This document shows positions 1 to 7,507 of a stretch of 15,184 bases of DNA, one piece after another. Made by a program: the position numbers and the translations under genes. The DNA is from Bacteroidales bacterium. Its GTDB lineage: Bacteria > Bacteroidota > Bacteroidia > Bacteroidales > Muribaculaceae. The stretch is from positions 1 through 15,184 of the forward strand of contig SFER01000033.1 of assembly GCA_004557195.1 (NCBI GenBank), written 5' to 3'. Numbering within the stretch: the stretch's first letter is position 1; every line of letters begins with the position of its first letter. The notes under the pieces were generated by a model. The model ran no database searches, was not told the DNA's origin, and saw only the letters and a program-made list of their open reading frames with translations.

Positions 1-1688
1 CGTTTGTCGAGCATAGAGTATTCAGCCTGAGCGAATGCGCCTTCTTGAGCGGTGTGTCCCACATAGTCGCGGTACACCACGTCTCCCACACCGAGTTTCT
101 CATATTTCCAGTTGGGGTCGGCAGCAGCGGCGTTATTAACAGCCTTTACATTCTTACGGCTCGAGTCGTCCATAAAGTATTCACCATCATAGAGGTCAAC
201 AATCTTGTTGTTGTGGCGACCGATATAATAGCGAACATCAATACCACTGGTGAACACCAGTTTTTGCGGGATAAGTTCGTTGCGATAAGTCGAAATAGCG
301 CCATACCATTCGTGGTCGTTGTTGCTACGGCTCATAACCATATTTGAACCGGTAGTGCTGTTGGCATTCATCTCTTGGATTTCATCGTAGGCAAAAGTGC
401 CGTCGGTCTTGCGGAAGAGAGTGTTCACAACGCCATTGGAAGCGCCATACCATGAAGAGTTGCTAAGGCTTGTGCCGTTGTAAGTGCCACGTCCTTGACC
501 GCTGTAACCGCCACCGCGGGCAATCGACATATACAATGCTGTAGAGAGCGACGATTTGTGGTCGATTTGCCAGATGTGATTCAAAGAAATCTGTGGTTTG
601 TGATAGAAATTGCGGTTGGAAGAACGCACATTGCCATATTTGTCGTAACCGAATGTGGGATTGTACTTGTAGCGAAGGTCATCGCCCATCCAGTTGCGCA
701 CATCCTGCCAGCCTTCGATAGTGAGACCGTCTTGCGAACTGCGCTTGTTGTGGTTTTGAGGAGCACCAAAAGCAGTGAAAGAGAGTTGGTGAGCGTCGTT
801 GATACGCTTCGATACATTGATGAAATAGTTATAGCCATCAAAGTCGGTACCTTGGATATAGCCATCACCCTTGCGGTGCGAGCCGAGGAATGTAACAGCC
901 CATCCGTTGTCCATCAATCCGGTGGAGAAAGAGATACCCTCTTGGTGCATGCCATCGTTGCCCATACCATACCACACCGAGCCGCCTTTCTTGGCGTCGA
1001 GCGAGCGAGTGATGATGTTGATCGTACCACCCACCGAAGGTGTGGAGATGATAGAAGCACCAAGACCGCGCTGAGTCTGCATCGACGAAGTAACTTCGTT
1101 CAAGCCTGCCCAGTTGCTCCAATAAACACCGCCCCACTCCATATCGTTGATTGGGACACCGTTGATCATCACAGCAACATTGGCAGCCTGGAAACCGCGC
1201 ATGTTGATTTTGGAATCACCAAAACCACCGCCATCCTTGGTTGCCCACACACCGGGAGTGGTCTTGAGCACCTCGGGGAACTCTTGGTTACCAAGTTTCA
1301 CATCGATAGTGGCAGCCGACACCTCCGAGAGAGCCACCGGGGTTTCGCGGGTTTTGGCAACCGACTGAGTTACCACCACGTCGTTGAGCATTGTCGATTC
1401 AATCTCCAAGCCGATTTCGCCCAATTGAGCGGCAGATTTCAACTTGAGAGGCTTGTAACCAATCGAAGTGATGACAATGGTCTCGCCCTTGGAAACTTTG
1501 ATTGAAAACTGTCCATCGATATCGGTGGCAGTGCCGACCGATGTGCCCGGGACCTGAATTGTGGCACCGATAACAGGTTGTCCCTGCTCGTCAACCACGC
1601 GACCGCGGCAATTAATAACACCCGATGCGGCAAGCACCTGGGTCGCCATCACAACAATTGCAGCAGCCAAGAGAAAAAGTCTCTTCAT
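1..1688 (-). CDS. TonB-dependent receptor, N-terminal 562 codons (cut by window edge)
   Basis: Outer membrane, TonB-energised import receptor; the substrate cannot be told. The start at 1688 gives a clean signal peptide (MKRLFLLAAAIVVMATQVLA, about residues 1-20). It is followed by a carboxypeptidase-regulatory-like domain (about 25-85, with GRVVDEQGQPVIGATI and a DGQF..I..SIGY ending) and then the plug domain. The plug shows DVVVTQSVAKTRETPVA (103-119), PEVLKTTPGVWA, the INMRGF motif (161-166) and GGTINIITR (220-228). Aromatic-rich beta-barrel strands follow. The plug is of the FecA/CirA-like sort; I do not see the linker typical of SusC and no SusD is visible, though the 3' side lies outside the window. 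Families of this kind usually run 700-1000 residues, so the missing part is probably the rest of the barrel. No frameshift is seen. A promoter lies at 1755-1785. Confidence 0.93.
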   Translation of the reverse strand, partial: MKRLFLLAAAIVVMATQVLAASGVINCRGRVVDEQGQPVIGATIQVPGTSVGTATDIDGQFSIKVSKGETIVITSIGYKPLKLKSAAQLGEIGLEIESTMLNDVVVTQSVAKTRETPVALSEVSAATIDVKLGNQEFPEVLKTTPGVWATKDGGGFGDSKINMRGFQAANVAVMINGVPINDMEWGGVYWSNWAGLNEVTSSMQTQRGLGASIISTPSVGGTINIITRSLDAKKGGSVWYGMGNDGMHQEGISFSTGLMDNGWAVTFLGSHRKGDGYIQGTDFDGYNYFINVSKRINDAHQLSFTAFGAPQNHNKRSSQDGLTIEGWQDVRNWMGDDLRYKYNPTFGYDKYGNVRSSNRNFYHKPQISLNHIWQIDHKSSLSTALYMSIARGGGYSGQGRGTYNGTSLSNSSWYGASNGVVNTLFRKTDGTFAYDEIQEMNANSTTGSNMVMSRSNNDHEWYGAISTYRNELIPQKLVFTSGIDVRYYIGRHNNKIVDLYDGEYFMDDSSRKNVKAVNNAAAADPNWKYEKLGVGDVVYRDYVGHTAQEGAFAQAEYSMLDK

Positions 1689-1754
1689 AATTGTTTGTTT
1701 AATAATTATTATAATTTAAGTTAATTTTGAGATTACAATTACCATTCGTCTATG

Positions 1755-1785
1755 CAAAGATAAACTAAATATAATTAATCACAAA
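1755..1785 (-). promoter_or_regulatory. Bacteroidetes-type promoter of the TonB-dependent receptor
   Basis: Read on the minus strand, TTTG at 1785-1782 (the -33 element) is followed after exactly 19 bp by TATCTTTG at 1762-1755. The latter is a perfect match to the -7 consensus TAnnTTTG. Transcription would start near 1748, giving a leader of about 60 nt before the ATG at 1688. Confidence 0.75.
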
Positions 1786-1853
1786 ATAACTTACTCACTT
1801 TAACCATATTGTAACCATAATAACAAATAACAAAGTAAAACTTCAATTTCTAT

Positions 1854-1884
1854 TTTGATATTCATTTCGTTTGCATTATCTTTG
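1854..1884 (+). promoter_or_regulatory. Bacteroidetes-type promoter of speA-truA
   Basis: TTTG at 1854-1857 is followed after exactly 19 bp by TATCTTTG at 1877-1884, a perfect TAnnTTTG box. The predicted start near 1890 leaves a leader of about 44 nt. The box continues as TATCTTTGCA, the same ten bases as in the divergent receptor promoter about 100 bp away. Confidence 0.78.
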
Positions 1885-1933
1885 CAAAAATTTACCATTT
1901 AAATTTGTAACACAATTTTTGTAACTATTTGAA

Positions 1934-3829
1934 ATGAGAAGATGGCGTATCGAAGACAGCGCTGAACTTTACAATATCAGCGGTTGGGGATTGAAATATT
2001 TTTCAATCAACGATAAGGGTCATGTGCAAGTAACACCTCAAGAGGGGCTTGCCGCTGTTGATTTAAAAGAGGTAATGGACGAATTGCAAGTGCGCGACAT
2101 AACGTCGCCTGTGCTTTTGCGTTTCCCCGACATCCTCGATAATCGTATTGAGAAACTTTCACGGTGCTTCAAACAAGCATCTGCCGAATATGACTACAAG
2201 GCTGAAAGTTTCACCATCTACCCCATCAAAGTGAATCAAATGAGACAGGTGGTAGAGGAAATCGTGACGCACGGCAAAAAATTCAACATCGGTCTTGAAG
2301 CCGGTTCTAAACCGGAATTGCACGCTGTGCTTGCGCTCACCATCGCCGAACATTCGCTGATTGTGTGCAACGGCTACAAGGACAAAAACTATGTAGAACT
2401 TGCGCTCCTTGCCCAGAAGATGGGACGCCGAATCTATCTCGTGGTTGAGAAACTCAACGAGCTGCGCCTTATCGCACAAATCAGCAAGCGATTGAATATC
2501 CGTCCGAATATCGGCATCCGCATCAAGCTCTCAAGCAGCGGTTCCGGCAAATGGGAAGAATCGGGCGGCGACCAAAGCAAATTCGGTCTCAACTCGAGCG
2601 AACTCCTCGAGGCTATCGACTTCATGGAGCGTAACAACCTCAAAGACTGCCTGAAACTTATCCACTTCCACATTGGAAGCCAAATTACAAAGATTCGCCG
2701 CATCAAAAACGCATTGCGCGAGGCTTGCCAATTCTATGTGCAGCTCACCAAGATGAATTTCGACATCGATTTCATAGATATCGGCGGCGGTCTCGGTGTT
2801 GACTACGACGGCACTCGCAGCAGCGCAAGCGAGAGCAGCATGAACTACTCAATCCAGGAGTATGCCAACGATGCCATCTCGGCGCTTGTCGATGTGTGTG
2901 AGAAAAACGACCTCAAGCAGCCCAATATCATCATCGAGAGCGGTCGTTCGCTCACTGCCCACCATTCAATCCTCGTCTTCGAGGTGCTTGAAACCACTCA
3001 ACTCCCCATCTGGAACGAAGGTGACGAGGTGGGTCCCGAAGAGCACGAATTGGCGCAAGAACTTTACGAAATTTGGGACAAACTCAACCAGCCGCGCATC
3101 TTTGAAAGTTGGCACGACGCGTTGCAGATTCGCGAGGAGGCTCTCGACCTCTTCAGTCTCGGACTTCTCGACCTGCACACACGAGCCATAATTGAAAAAC
3201 TATTCTGGAGCATAGCCCGCGAGGTGAGCGAAATCTCCGCCGGACTCAAACACGCGCCCGAAGAATTGCGCAAAGTTACCAAGATGCTCCCCGAGAAATA
3301 TTTCTGCAACTTCTCGTTGTTCCAGTCGTTGCCCGACTCATGGGCAATAGACCAAGTGTTCCCGATAATGCCAATCCAGCGTCTCGATGAGAAGCCGCTC
3401 CACAATGCCACTCTGCAAGACATCACTTGCGACAGCGATGGAAAAATCAACAATTTCATCTCGGCTCACGGTGCATCATCGTCGCTCCCGGTGCACGCAC
3501 TCAAGGGAAATGAACCTTATTATATAGGAGTGTTCCTTGTGGGCGCCTACCAGGAGATTCTCGGCGATATGCACAACCTCTTTGGCGACACCAACGCGGT
3601 TCACATCAGTGTGTATAAAGACCGCTACGAAATCGACCAGATTATCGATGGCGAGACTGTCGATGAAGTGCTCGACTATGTGCAATACAACCCGAAGAAA
3701 CTGGTGCGCAACGTAGAGGCGTGGGTTACTTCGTCGATGAAGAGCGGCAAAATCACACCCGAGGAAGGTCGCGAGTTCTTGAGCAACTACCGCTCGGGGC
3801 TCTACGGATACACCTATCTCGAAAAATAG
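1934..3829 (+). CDS. speA: Biosynthetic arginine decarboxylase (PLP-dependent, SpeA family)
   Basis: Converts L-arginine to agmatine and CO2, the first step of the agmatine route to putrescine and spermidine; cytoplasmic. The 631 residues match the usual length of the SpeA family. Visible landmarks are the PLP-lysine motif YPIKVNQ (Lys99), FHIGSQ (245-250), the glycine-rich phosphate loop IDIGGGLGVDY (281-291), ESGRSL (335-340), the catalytic-cysteine motif TCDSDGK (498-504, Cys499) and GAYQE (538-541 region). The N-terminal alanine-racemase-type barrel and the C-terminal beta domain are both present, separated by the helical insert typical of this family. The start at 1934 leads directly into the conserved RIEDSAELYNISGWG-like beginning and sits about 44 nt after the promoter. 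truA begins 6 bp after the stop, so the two are probably cotranscribed. No agmatine-processing gene is in the window. Confidence 0.97.
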   Translation: MRRWRIEDSAELYNISGWGLKYFSINDKGHVQVTPQEGLAAVDLKEVMDELQVRDITSPVLLRFPDILDNRIEKLSRCFKQASAEYDYKAESFTIYPIKVNQMRQVVEEIVTHGKKFNIGLEAGSKPELHAVLALTIAEHSLIVCNGYKDKNYVELALLAQKMGRRIYLVVEKLNELRLIAQISKRLNIRPNIGIRIKLSSSGSGKWEESGGDQSKFGLNSSELLEAIDFMERNNLKDCLKLIHFHIGSQITKIRRIKNALREACQFYVQLTKMNFDIDFIDIGGGLGVDYDGTRSSASESSMNYSIQEYANDAISALVDVCEKNDLKQPNIIIESGRSLTAHHSILVFEVLETTQLPIWNEGDEVGPEEHELAQELYEIWDKLNQPRIFESWHDALQIREEALDLFSLGLLDLHTRAIIEKLFWSIAREVSEISAGLKHAPEELRKVTKMLPEKYFCNFSLFQSLPDSWAIDQVFPIMPIQRLDEKPLHNATLQDITCDSDGKINNFISAHGASSSLPVHALKGNEPYYIGVFLVGAYQEILGDMHNLFGDTNAVHISVYKDRYEIDQIIDGETVDEVLDYVQYNPKKLVRNVEAWVTSSMKSGKITPEEGREFLSNYRSGLYGYTYLEK

Positions 3830-3835
3830 TCGGCG

Positions 3836-4585
3836 ATGCCACATCGGTATTTCCTTAGGCTTGCTTATAACGGAGCGCCTTTCCACGGCTGGCAGTCGCA
3901 ACCCAATGCGGTGTCGGTGCAAAGCACCATCGAGAAGGCGCTATCGACAATTCTCCGTGCCGACACCCCTATCACCGGTGCAGGACGCACCGACACCGGG
4001 GTGAACGCTCGCGAGATGTATGCCCATTTCGACACCGCCGAGCCTATTTCCGATGCCGAATCGTTGCTCAAGCGCGTAAATTCGCTTGTAGGGCGAGACA
4101 TAGCGCTCTACTCCCTCTGCGAGGTAGCTCCCGATGCCCATGCACGCTTTGACGCCACCGCCCGCACCTACAAATATTTTGTGTCGCACACAAAATCGCC
4201 GTTCAACTATCCCCACTGCTGGTTTTGCCACACACCACTCGACTATGAGGCGATGAACAGCGCCGCGGCGGCGATGATGGAGTATAGCGACTTCACAAGT
4301 TTCTCGAAACTCCACACCGACGTCAAGACCAACATCTGCCACATCACCCACGCCCGATGGGAGAAGGAGGGGGAGTTTATGGTGTTTACCATTACCGCCG
4401 ACCGCTTTCTCCGCAACATGGTTCGAGCCATCGTGGGCACTCTCGTGGAGGTGGGACGCCACAAAATAGGTCTCGACGAGTTCAGGGCGGTAATCGAGAA
4501 AAAAGACCGCTGCTCTGCCGGAGTGTCGATGCCCGGCAATGCCCTGTTTCTCTGGCAAATAGAGTATCCCTACAAGGTGATTTAA
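3836..4585 (+). CDS. truA: tRNA pseudouridine(38-40) synthase TruA
   Basis: Isomerises uridine to pseudouridine at positions 38-40 of the anticodon stem-loop of several tRNAs; cytoplasmic. The 249 residues are the normal length. The protein begins with the family's RYFLRLAYNGAPFHGWQ-type opening. It has the catalytic motif GAGRTDTGV (Asp53), the ARTYKYFV motif with the conserved Tyr (about 109-116), the FTSFSK...HTDVKTN stretch (153-166) and RFLRNMVRAIVG (190-201). The ATG at 3836 lies 6 bp after the speA stop, which implies one transcript and perhaps translational coupling. One oddity: the residue after GRTDTGV is Asn57, whereas from memory most TruA proteins have His there (GVHA). Confidence 0.96.
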   Translation: MPHRYFLRLAYNGAPFHGWQSQPNAVSVQSTIEKALSTILRADTPITGAGRTDTGVNAREMYAHFDTAEPISDAESLLKRVNSLVGRDIALYSLCEVAPDAHARFDATARTYKYFVSHTKSPFNYPHCWFCHTPLDYEAMNSAAAAMMEYSDFTSFSKLHTDVKTNICHITHARWEKEGEFMVFTITADRFLRNMVRAIVGTLVEVGRHKIGLDEFRAVIEKKDRCSAGVSMPGNALFLWQIEYPYKVI

Positions 4586-4616
4586 CCGAAAACGCATTTT
4601 TTTTTGAATTTTTTTC

Positions 4617-4646
4617 CGCGACCGTGCAACTTTTTGCATGGTCGCG
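4617..4646 (+). other. Strong hairpin between truA and the GIN-domain gene
   Basis: Arms 4617-4628 and 4635-4646 pair over 12 bp with one G-T wobble, around a 6-nt loop. The bases after it (TCGTCTAATAC) contain no T-run, so it is not a standard intrinsic terminator on the plus strand. T-runs lie on its 5' side (about 4597-4615), which would read as A-runs downstream of the hairpin on the minus strand and do not help there either. It could be a terminator that lacks a U-tract, a processing site, or a leader structure of the next gene. Confidence 0.5.
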
Positions 4647-4692
4647 TCGTCTAATACACAAATAACATAAACAACTTAGCTTTTATACAACA

Positions 4693-5778
4693 ATGAAACC
4701 TTTCAAATTCCTACTCACTCTCTTTGCTATCGCAATGACCGTAGCCGCCGCATCGGCAGCGTCACCCAAACGAATCACAGCAACCGGGGAAACCGAGACA
4801 AGAACCTACAACGTGGGCAACATCCACGCCTTGAGCGTTTTGGGCGCATTTGATGTGGTGCTGGACAACAACCGCACCGAGGTGGAACTCAAAGCGCCTG
4901 CCAATATGTTTGATTATATCGTAATCACCAACAACAAAGGGGCACTTACGGTGAATTTCAAGCCAAATATCTCGGTGAATGTCGATGCAAACAGCATCGT
5001 GCTCTATCTCCCCGCCGCAGGCATCAACAATATTGCACTTTCGGGGAGCGGCAGAATCACAGCATCCGATCTCGTTGCCGATGGCGATTTCAAAATCTCG
5101 CTTCGCGGCTCGGGCGACATCGATATAGCCACTCTGCGCAGCGAAGGGGAAACCTCGTTGACCCTGAGCGGCAGTGGTGATATCAATGTGGGCACAATAG
5201 TTGCCGGCGAGGTGTCGGCGATGCTCAAAGGTAGCGGCGACCTCGAAATCAAAAGCATCGATGCAGCCAACAAATCCACCATCGCCCTTGCCGGCAGTGG
5301 CGACCTCGAAGTAGTGTCATCGGTACGCGCCCCGATAATCTCATCGTCCCTCACCGGCAGCGGCGACCTCAAGGTGAACACCGCCATAGGCAACGAAGTG
5401 GAGATGGCACTCAATGGCAGCGGCGATGCCTATGCCAAAACAATCGAGGCTTACAAATGCACAGTTACTCTTAACGGCACCGGCGATGCCTCGGTGAAAA
5501 CGGTAAAAGCCGATGTAATCACAGCCACATCGACAGGCTCATGCACCCTTTCGCTCGGAGGCTCTGTGCGCAAAGCCACCTACAAGGCATCCGGCTCAGC
5601 CGAGCTCAAGGCTTCTCACCTACTCGCTCGCGAAGTAACCGCCACTTGCGACAAAAAAAGCGAGATTCAACTCAACGCTTCCGAATCGCTCAAGTGCACA
5701 GTCAACGGCGATGCCACACTCAAATACACCGGCTCGCCACGCCTCACAAGCTCCGGCAATCTCCCAATACCATTATAA
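4693..5778 (+). CDS. Secreted GIN-domain (DUF2807) beta-helix-like repeat protein
   Basis: Probably a periplasmic or surface protein of unknown function. A signal peptide is clear (basic start MKPFK, hydrophobic 6-20, cleavage near A20-A23). The region YNVGNIHALSVLGAFDVVL (39-57) followed by VELKAPANMFDYIVI is the typical opening of the DUF2807 'head GIN' domain. From about residue 117 a GSG(D) motif recurs roughly every 20-21 residues (near 118, 139, 160, 180, 201, 222, 242, 262, 282 and 301). The repeat suggests a stacked beta-helix with a tight turn at each rung. The early and middle copies read GSGD; later copies drift to GTGD, GSC and GSA. The family name mentions autotransporter adhesin heads, but there is no translocator domain or sorting signal here, so adhesion is only a guess. 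A terminator follows at 5851. No convincing own promoter is seen. Confidence 0.88.
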   Translation: MKPFKFLLTLFAIAMTVAAASAASPKRITATGETETRTYNVGNIHALSVLGAFDVVLDNNRTEVELKAPANMFDYIVITNNKGALTVNFKPNISVNVDANSIVLYLPAAGINNIALSGSGRITASDLVADGDFKISLRGSGDIDIATLRSEGETSLTLSGSGDINVGTIVAGEVSAMLKGSGDLEIKSIDAANKSTIALAGSGDLEVVSSVRAPIISSSLTGSGDLKVNTAIGNEVEMALNGSGDAYAKTIEAYKCTVTLNGTGDASVKTVKADVITATSTGSCTLSLGGSVRKATYKASGSAELKASHLLAREVTATCDKKSEIQLNASESLKCTVNGDATLKYTGSPRLTSSGNLPIPL

Positions 5779-5850
5779 GTCAACAGCAGACTACTATATA
5801 TATACGACACTATTGCATCTGATACTTGAGAAACACGACTCTCATACCTT

Positions 5851-5878
5851 GTGCCGCCCTAAAATGCGGCACTTTTTT
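5851..5878 (+). terminator. Intrinsic terminator after the GIN-domain gene
   Basis: Perfect 7-bp stem GTGCCGC (5851-5857) with GCGGCAC (5866-5872), an 8-nt loop and six Ts directly after (5873-5878). It lies 73 bp downstream of the stop at 5778. Confidence 0.88.
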
Positions 5879-5951
5879 ATCTCCACACCACTCTGTGCCG
5901 CCGCCCAAATATTTTTTTTGAACAAGACGAAAAAAATATAGATTTTTTTGT

Positions 5952-5980
5952 TTTGATTTCAAATATTTTTTCTACTTTAG
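5952..5980 (+). promoter_or_regulatory. ald: Candidate promoter of ald
   Basis: TACTTTAG at 5973-5980 matches TAnnTTTG except for one base. TTTG lies upstream at 5952-5955 (17-bp gap) or at 5947-5950 (22-bp gap). Neither spacing is the 19-21 bp seen elsewhere in the window, so the call is tentative. A small hairpin, GTTGA/TCAAC (5984-5998), follows directly, where transcription would start. Confidence 0.4.
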
Positions 5981-6035
5981 CACGTTGATTTTTTCAACAT
6001 AATACCATTAATCACAACTTTAAATACTATCAATT

Positions 6036-7139
6036 ATGATTGTAGGCGTTCCAAAAGAAATTAAAAACAATGAGAACCGCGTAGGGATGACACCATCCAA
6101 TGTTTATGAATTGGTTAAAAGAGGTCACACGGTGTATGTGCAACACACTGCCGGCGAAGGCTCAGGCTTCAGCGATGAGGAATATGAAAAAGTGGGAGCG
6201 AAAATTCTTCCCACCATCGCAGATGTCTATAGTATCGCCGAAATGATAGTGAAAGTTAAAGAACCTATCGAGCCTGAATATGACTTGATTAAAGAAGGTC
6301 AACTTTTGTTCACCTATTTCCACTTTGCTTCCGACCCCGAACTCACAGAGGCAATGCTCAAACGCAAAGCAATCTGCTTGGCTTATGAGACCGTGCGTCT
6401 TGCCGATGGTTCTCTTCCGCTTCTCGTGCCGATGAGCGAAGTTGCAGGTCGCATGTCGATTCAAGAAGGCGCTCGTTTCCTTGAGAAACCACAAGGAGGC
6501 AAGGGCATTCTCCTCGGAGGCGTACCAGGTGTGCGTCCCGCCAAAGTGTTAATCCTTGGTGCAGGTGTTGTGGGCACAAATGCCGCCATCATGGCAGCAG
6601 GTCTTGGTGCCGATGTAACCATCATGGATATCAACCTCAAGCGTTTGCGCCACTTGAGCGAAGTGCTCCCGAAGAATGTTCACACTCTCTACTCTTCCGA
6701 GCATAACATCCGCCAGGAACTCCCCACCACCGACCTCGTTATCGGTTCGGTACTCATCCCGGGCGACAAGACTCCACACCTCATCACTCGCGATATGATT
6801 AAGTTGCTCCGCAAGGGGAGCGTCATGGTCGATGTCGCTATCGACCAAGGTGGTTGCTTCGAGACTTCTCATGCCACTACCCACAGCGACCCCGTTTATG
6901 AAGTTGACGGAATTGTTCACTATGCAGTTGCCAACATCCCCGGCGCTGTGCCCTACACTTCAACTCTCGCTCTCACCAATGCCACTACCCCCTACACTGT
7001 CCGCCTTGCCGAAAAAGGATGGAAGAAAGCTTGCGAGGAAGACCCTGCTTTGGCTCAGGGCTTGAACATGGTGGAAGGAAAGGTTACTTTCAAGGCTGTT
7101 GCCGACCTCTATAACCTCCCGTTTGAGAAAGTTATCTAA
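6036..7139 (+). CDS. ald: Alanine dehydrogenase (NAD+)
   Basis: Interconverts L-alanine, NAD+ and water with pyruvate, ammonia and NADH; cytoplasmic. It links amino-acid use to pyruvate, or assimilates ammonia. The 367 residues are the normal length. It begins MIVGVPKEIKNNENRVGMTP, the standard opening, with substrate-binding Arg15. The family's other active-site residues fall at the expected places: Lys75 in VKVKEP, catalytic His96 in FTYFH and Asp270 in VDVAIDQGG. The Rossmann motif is GAGVVG (175-180), with the NAD-ribose acidic residue Asp198 in IMDIN. The NIPGAVPYTST segment (300-310) is the conserved closing motif. It differs from transhydrogenase alpha subunits, which are longer and carry membrane segments. 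It stands alone, with terminators before and after it. Confidence 0.96.
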   Translation: MIVGVPKEIKNNENRVGMTPSNVYELVKRGHTVYVQHTAGEGSGFSDEEYEKVGAKILPTIADVYSIAEMIVKVKEPIEPEYDLIKEGQLLFTYFHFASDPELTEAMLKRKAICLAYETVRLADGSLPLLVPMSEVAGRMSIQEGARFLEKPQGGKGILLGGVPGVRPAKVLILGAGVVGTNAAIMAAGLGADVTIMDINLKRLRHLSEVLPKNVHTLYSSEHNIRQELPTTDLVIGSVLIPGDKTPHLITRDMIKLLRKGSVMVDVAIDQGGCFETSHATTHSDPVYEVDGIVHYAVANIPGAVPYTSTLALTNATTPYTVRLAEKGWKKACEEDPALAQGLNMVEGKVTFKAVADLYNLPFEKVI

Positions 7140-7158
7140 TCAATACAAACATCATCGC

Positions 7159-7192
7159 AAGGCTGCCCGATTTCGTTCGGACAGCCTTTTTT
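7159..7192 (+). terminator. Intrinsic terminator after ald
   Basis: Arms AAGGCTGCCCGA (7159-7170) and TCGGACAGCCTT (7177-7188) form a 12-bp stem with a single mismatch and a 6-nt loop. A T-run (7187-7192) overlaps its foot. It starts 20 bp after the ald stop. Confidence 0.9.
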
Positions 7193-7274
7193 ACCCCCGA
7201 TCTGCACTCGCAAAATTACTGCCTGTGGGAAAAGATTGCGTGCATTTTGCGCCGATTATTGCGATTTCACCATT

Positions 7275-7301
7275 TTTGGCACACTTTTTCCACTATCTTT
7301 G
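7275..7301 (+). promoter_or_regulatory. Candidate upstream promoter of the efflux operon
   Basis: TATCTTTG at 7294-7301 is a perfect -7 box and continues as TATCTTTGCA, as at the speA and receptor promoters. The nearest TTTG (7275-7278) is only 15 bp upstream, shorter than the 19 bp at those two, so the -33 element is doubtful. Confidence 0.45.
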
Positions 7302-7429
7302 CATCGTAGCGCCCATGGATTGGTCGCAAGACAAAGAAAAACCTACTCAAAGTTGGTATAATTTTCCTAATATGTGGTCCAAACAGGTGGAATTGACGTC
7401 AACGAAAATTATAGTTGAACAAAAATTTT

Positions 7430-7437
7430 TACTTTTG
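7430..7437 (+). promoter_or_regulatory. Candidate downstream -7 element of the efflux operon
   Basis: TACTTTTG is a perfect TAnnTTTG match, about 70 bp before the first gene. No TTTG lies 19-21 bp upstream. The palindrome at 7393-7402 sits near the expected -33 to -40 region, where a regulator could act. Confidence 0.35.
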
Positions 7438-7507
7438 TGGAAAAATAGCAAACGGAATTGCCATATTCAGTGTTTATATATAGAATAATACAATCGTTAT
7501 ATCCAAT

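Larger units (their letters stand above)
7193..7507 (+). other. Gene-free leader region of the efflux operon
   Basis: This stretch between the ald terminator and the TolC-like gene has no credible coding sequence. It holds two -7-like boxes (7294-7301 and 7430-7437) and a perfect 10-bp palindrome, TTGACGTCAA, at 7393-7402. If the first box is used, the leader is about 200 nt. I see no recognised riboswitch in it. Confidence 0.6.

Noticed and set aside
495..1505. Plus-strand open frame of 336 codons
   Set aside because: It lies antisense to the TonB-dependent receptor, whose minus-strand translation has a signal peptide, regulatory-like domain and plug motifs. The plus-strand product has no recognisable domain.
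1..1688. SusC-type glycan importer with a SusD partner
   Set aside because: The plug lacks the features I associate with SusC and no SusD-like gene is visible; the 3' side is off the window, so only the general receptor call is kept.
3941..4639. Minus-strand open frame of 232 codons
   Set aside because: Antisense to truA and running into the hairpin region. It has no family resemblance, while truA is clear.
7193..7488. Open frame through the efflux leader (part of a 129-codon frame starting at 7099)
   Set aside because: It begins inside ald in another frame and crosses the ald terminator and both promoter boxes, with no protein-like pattern.
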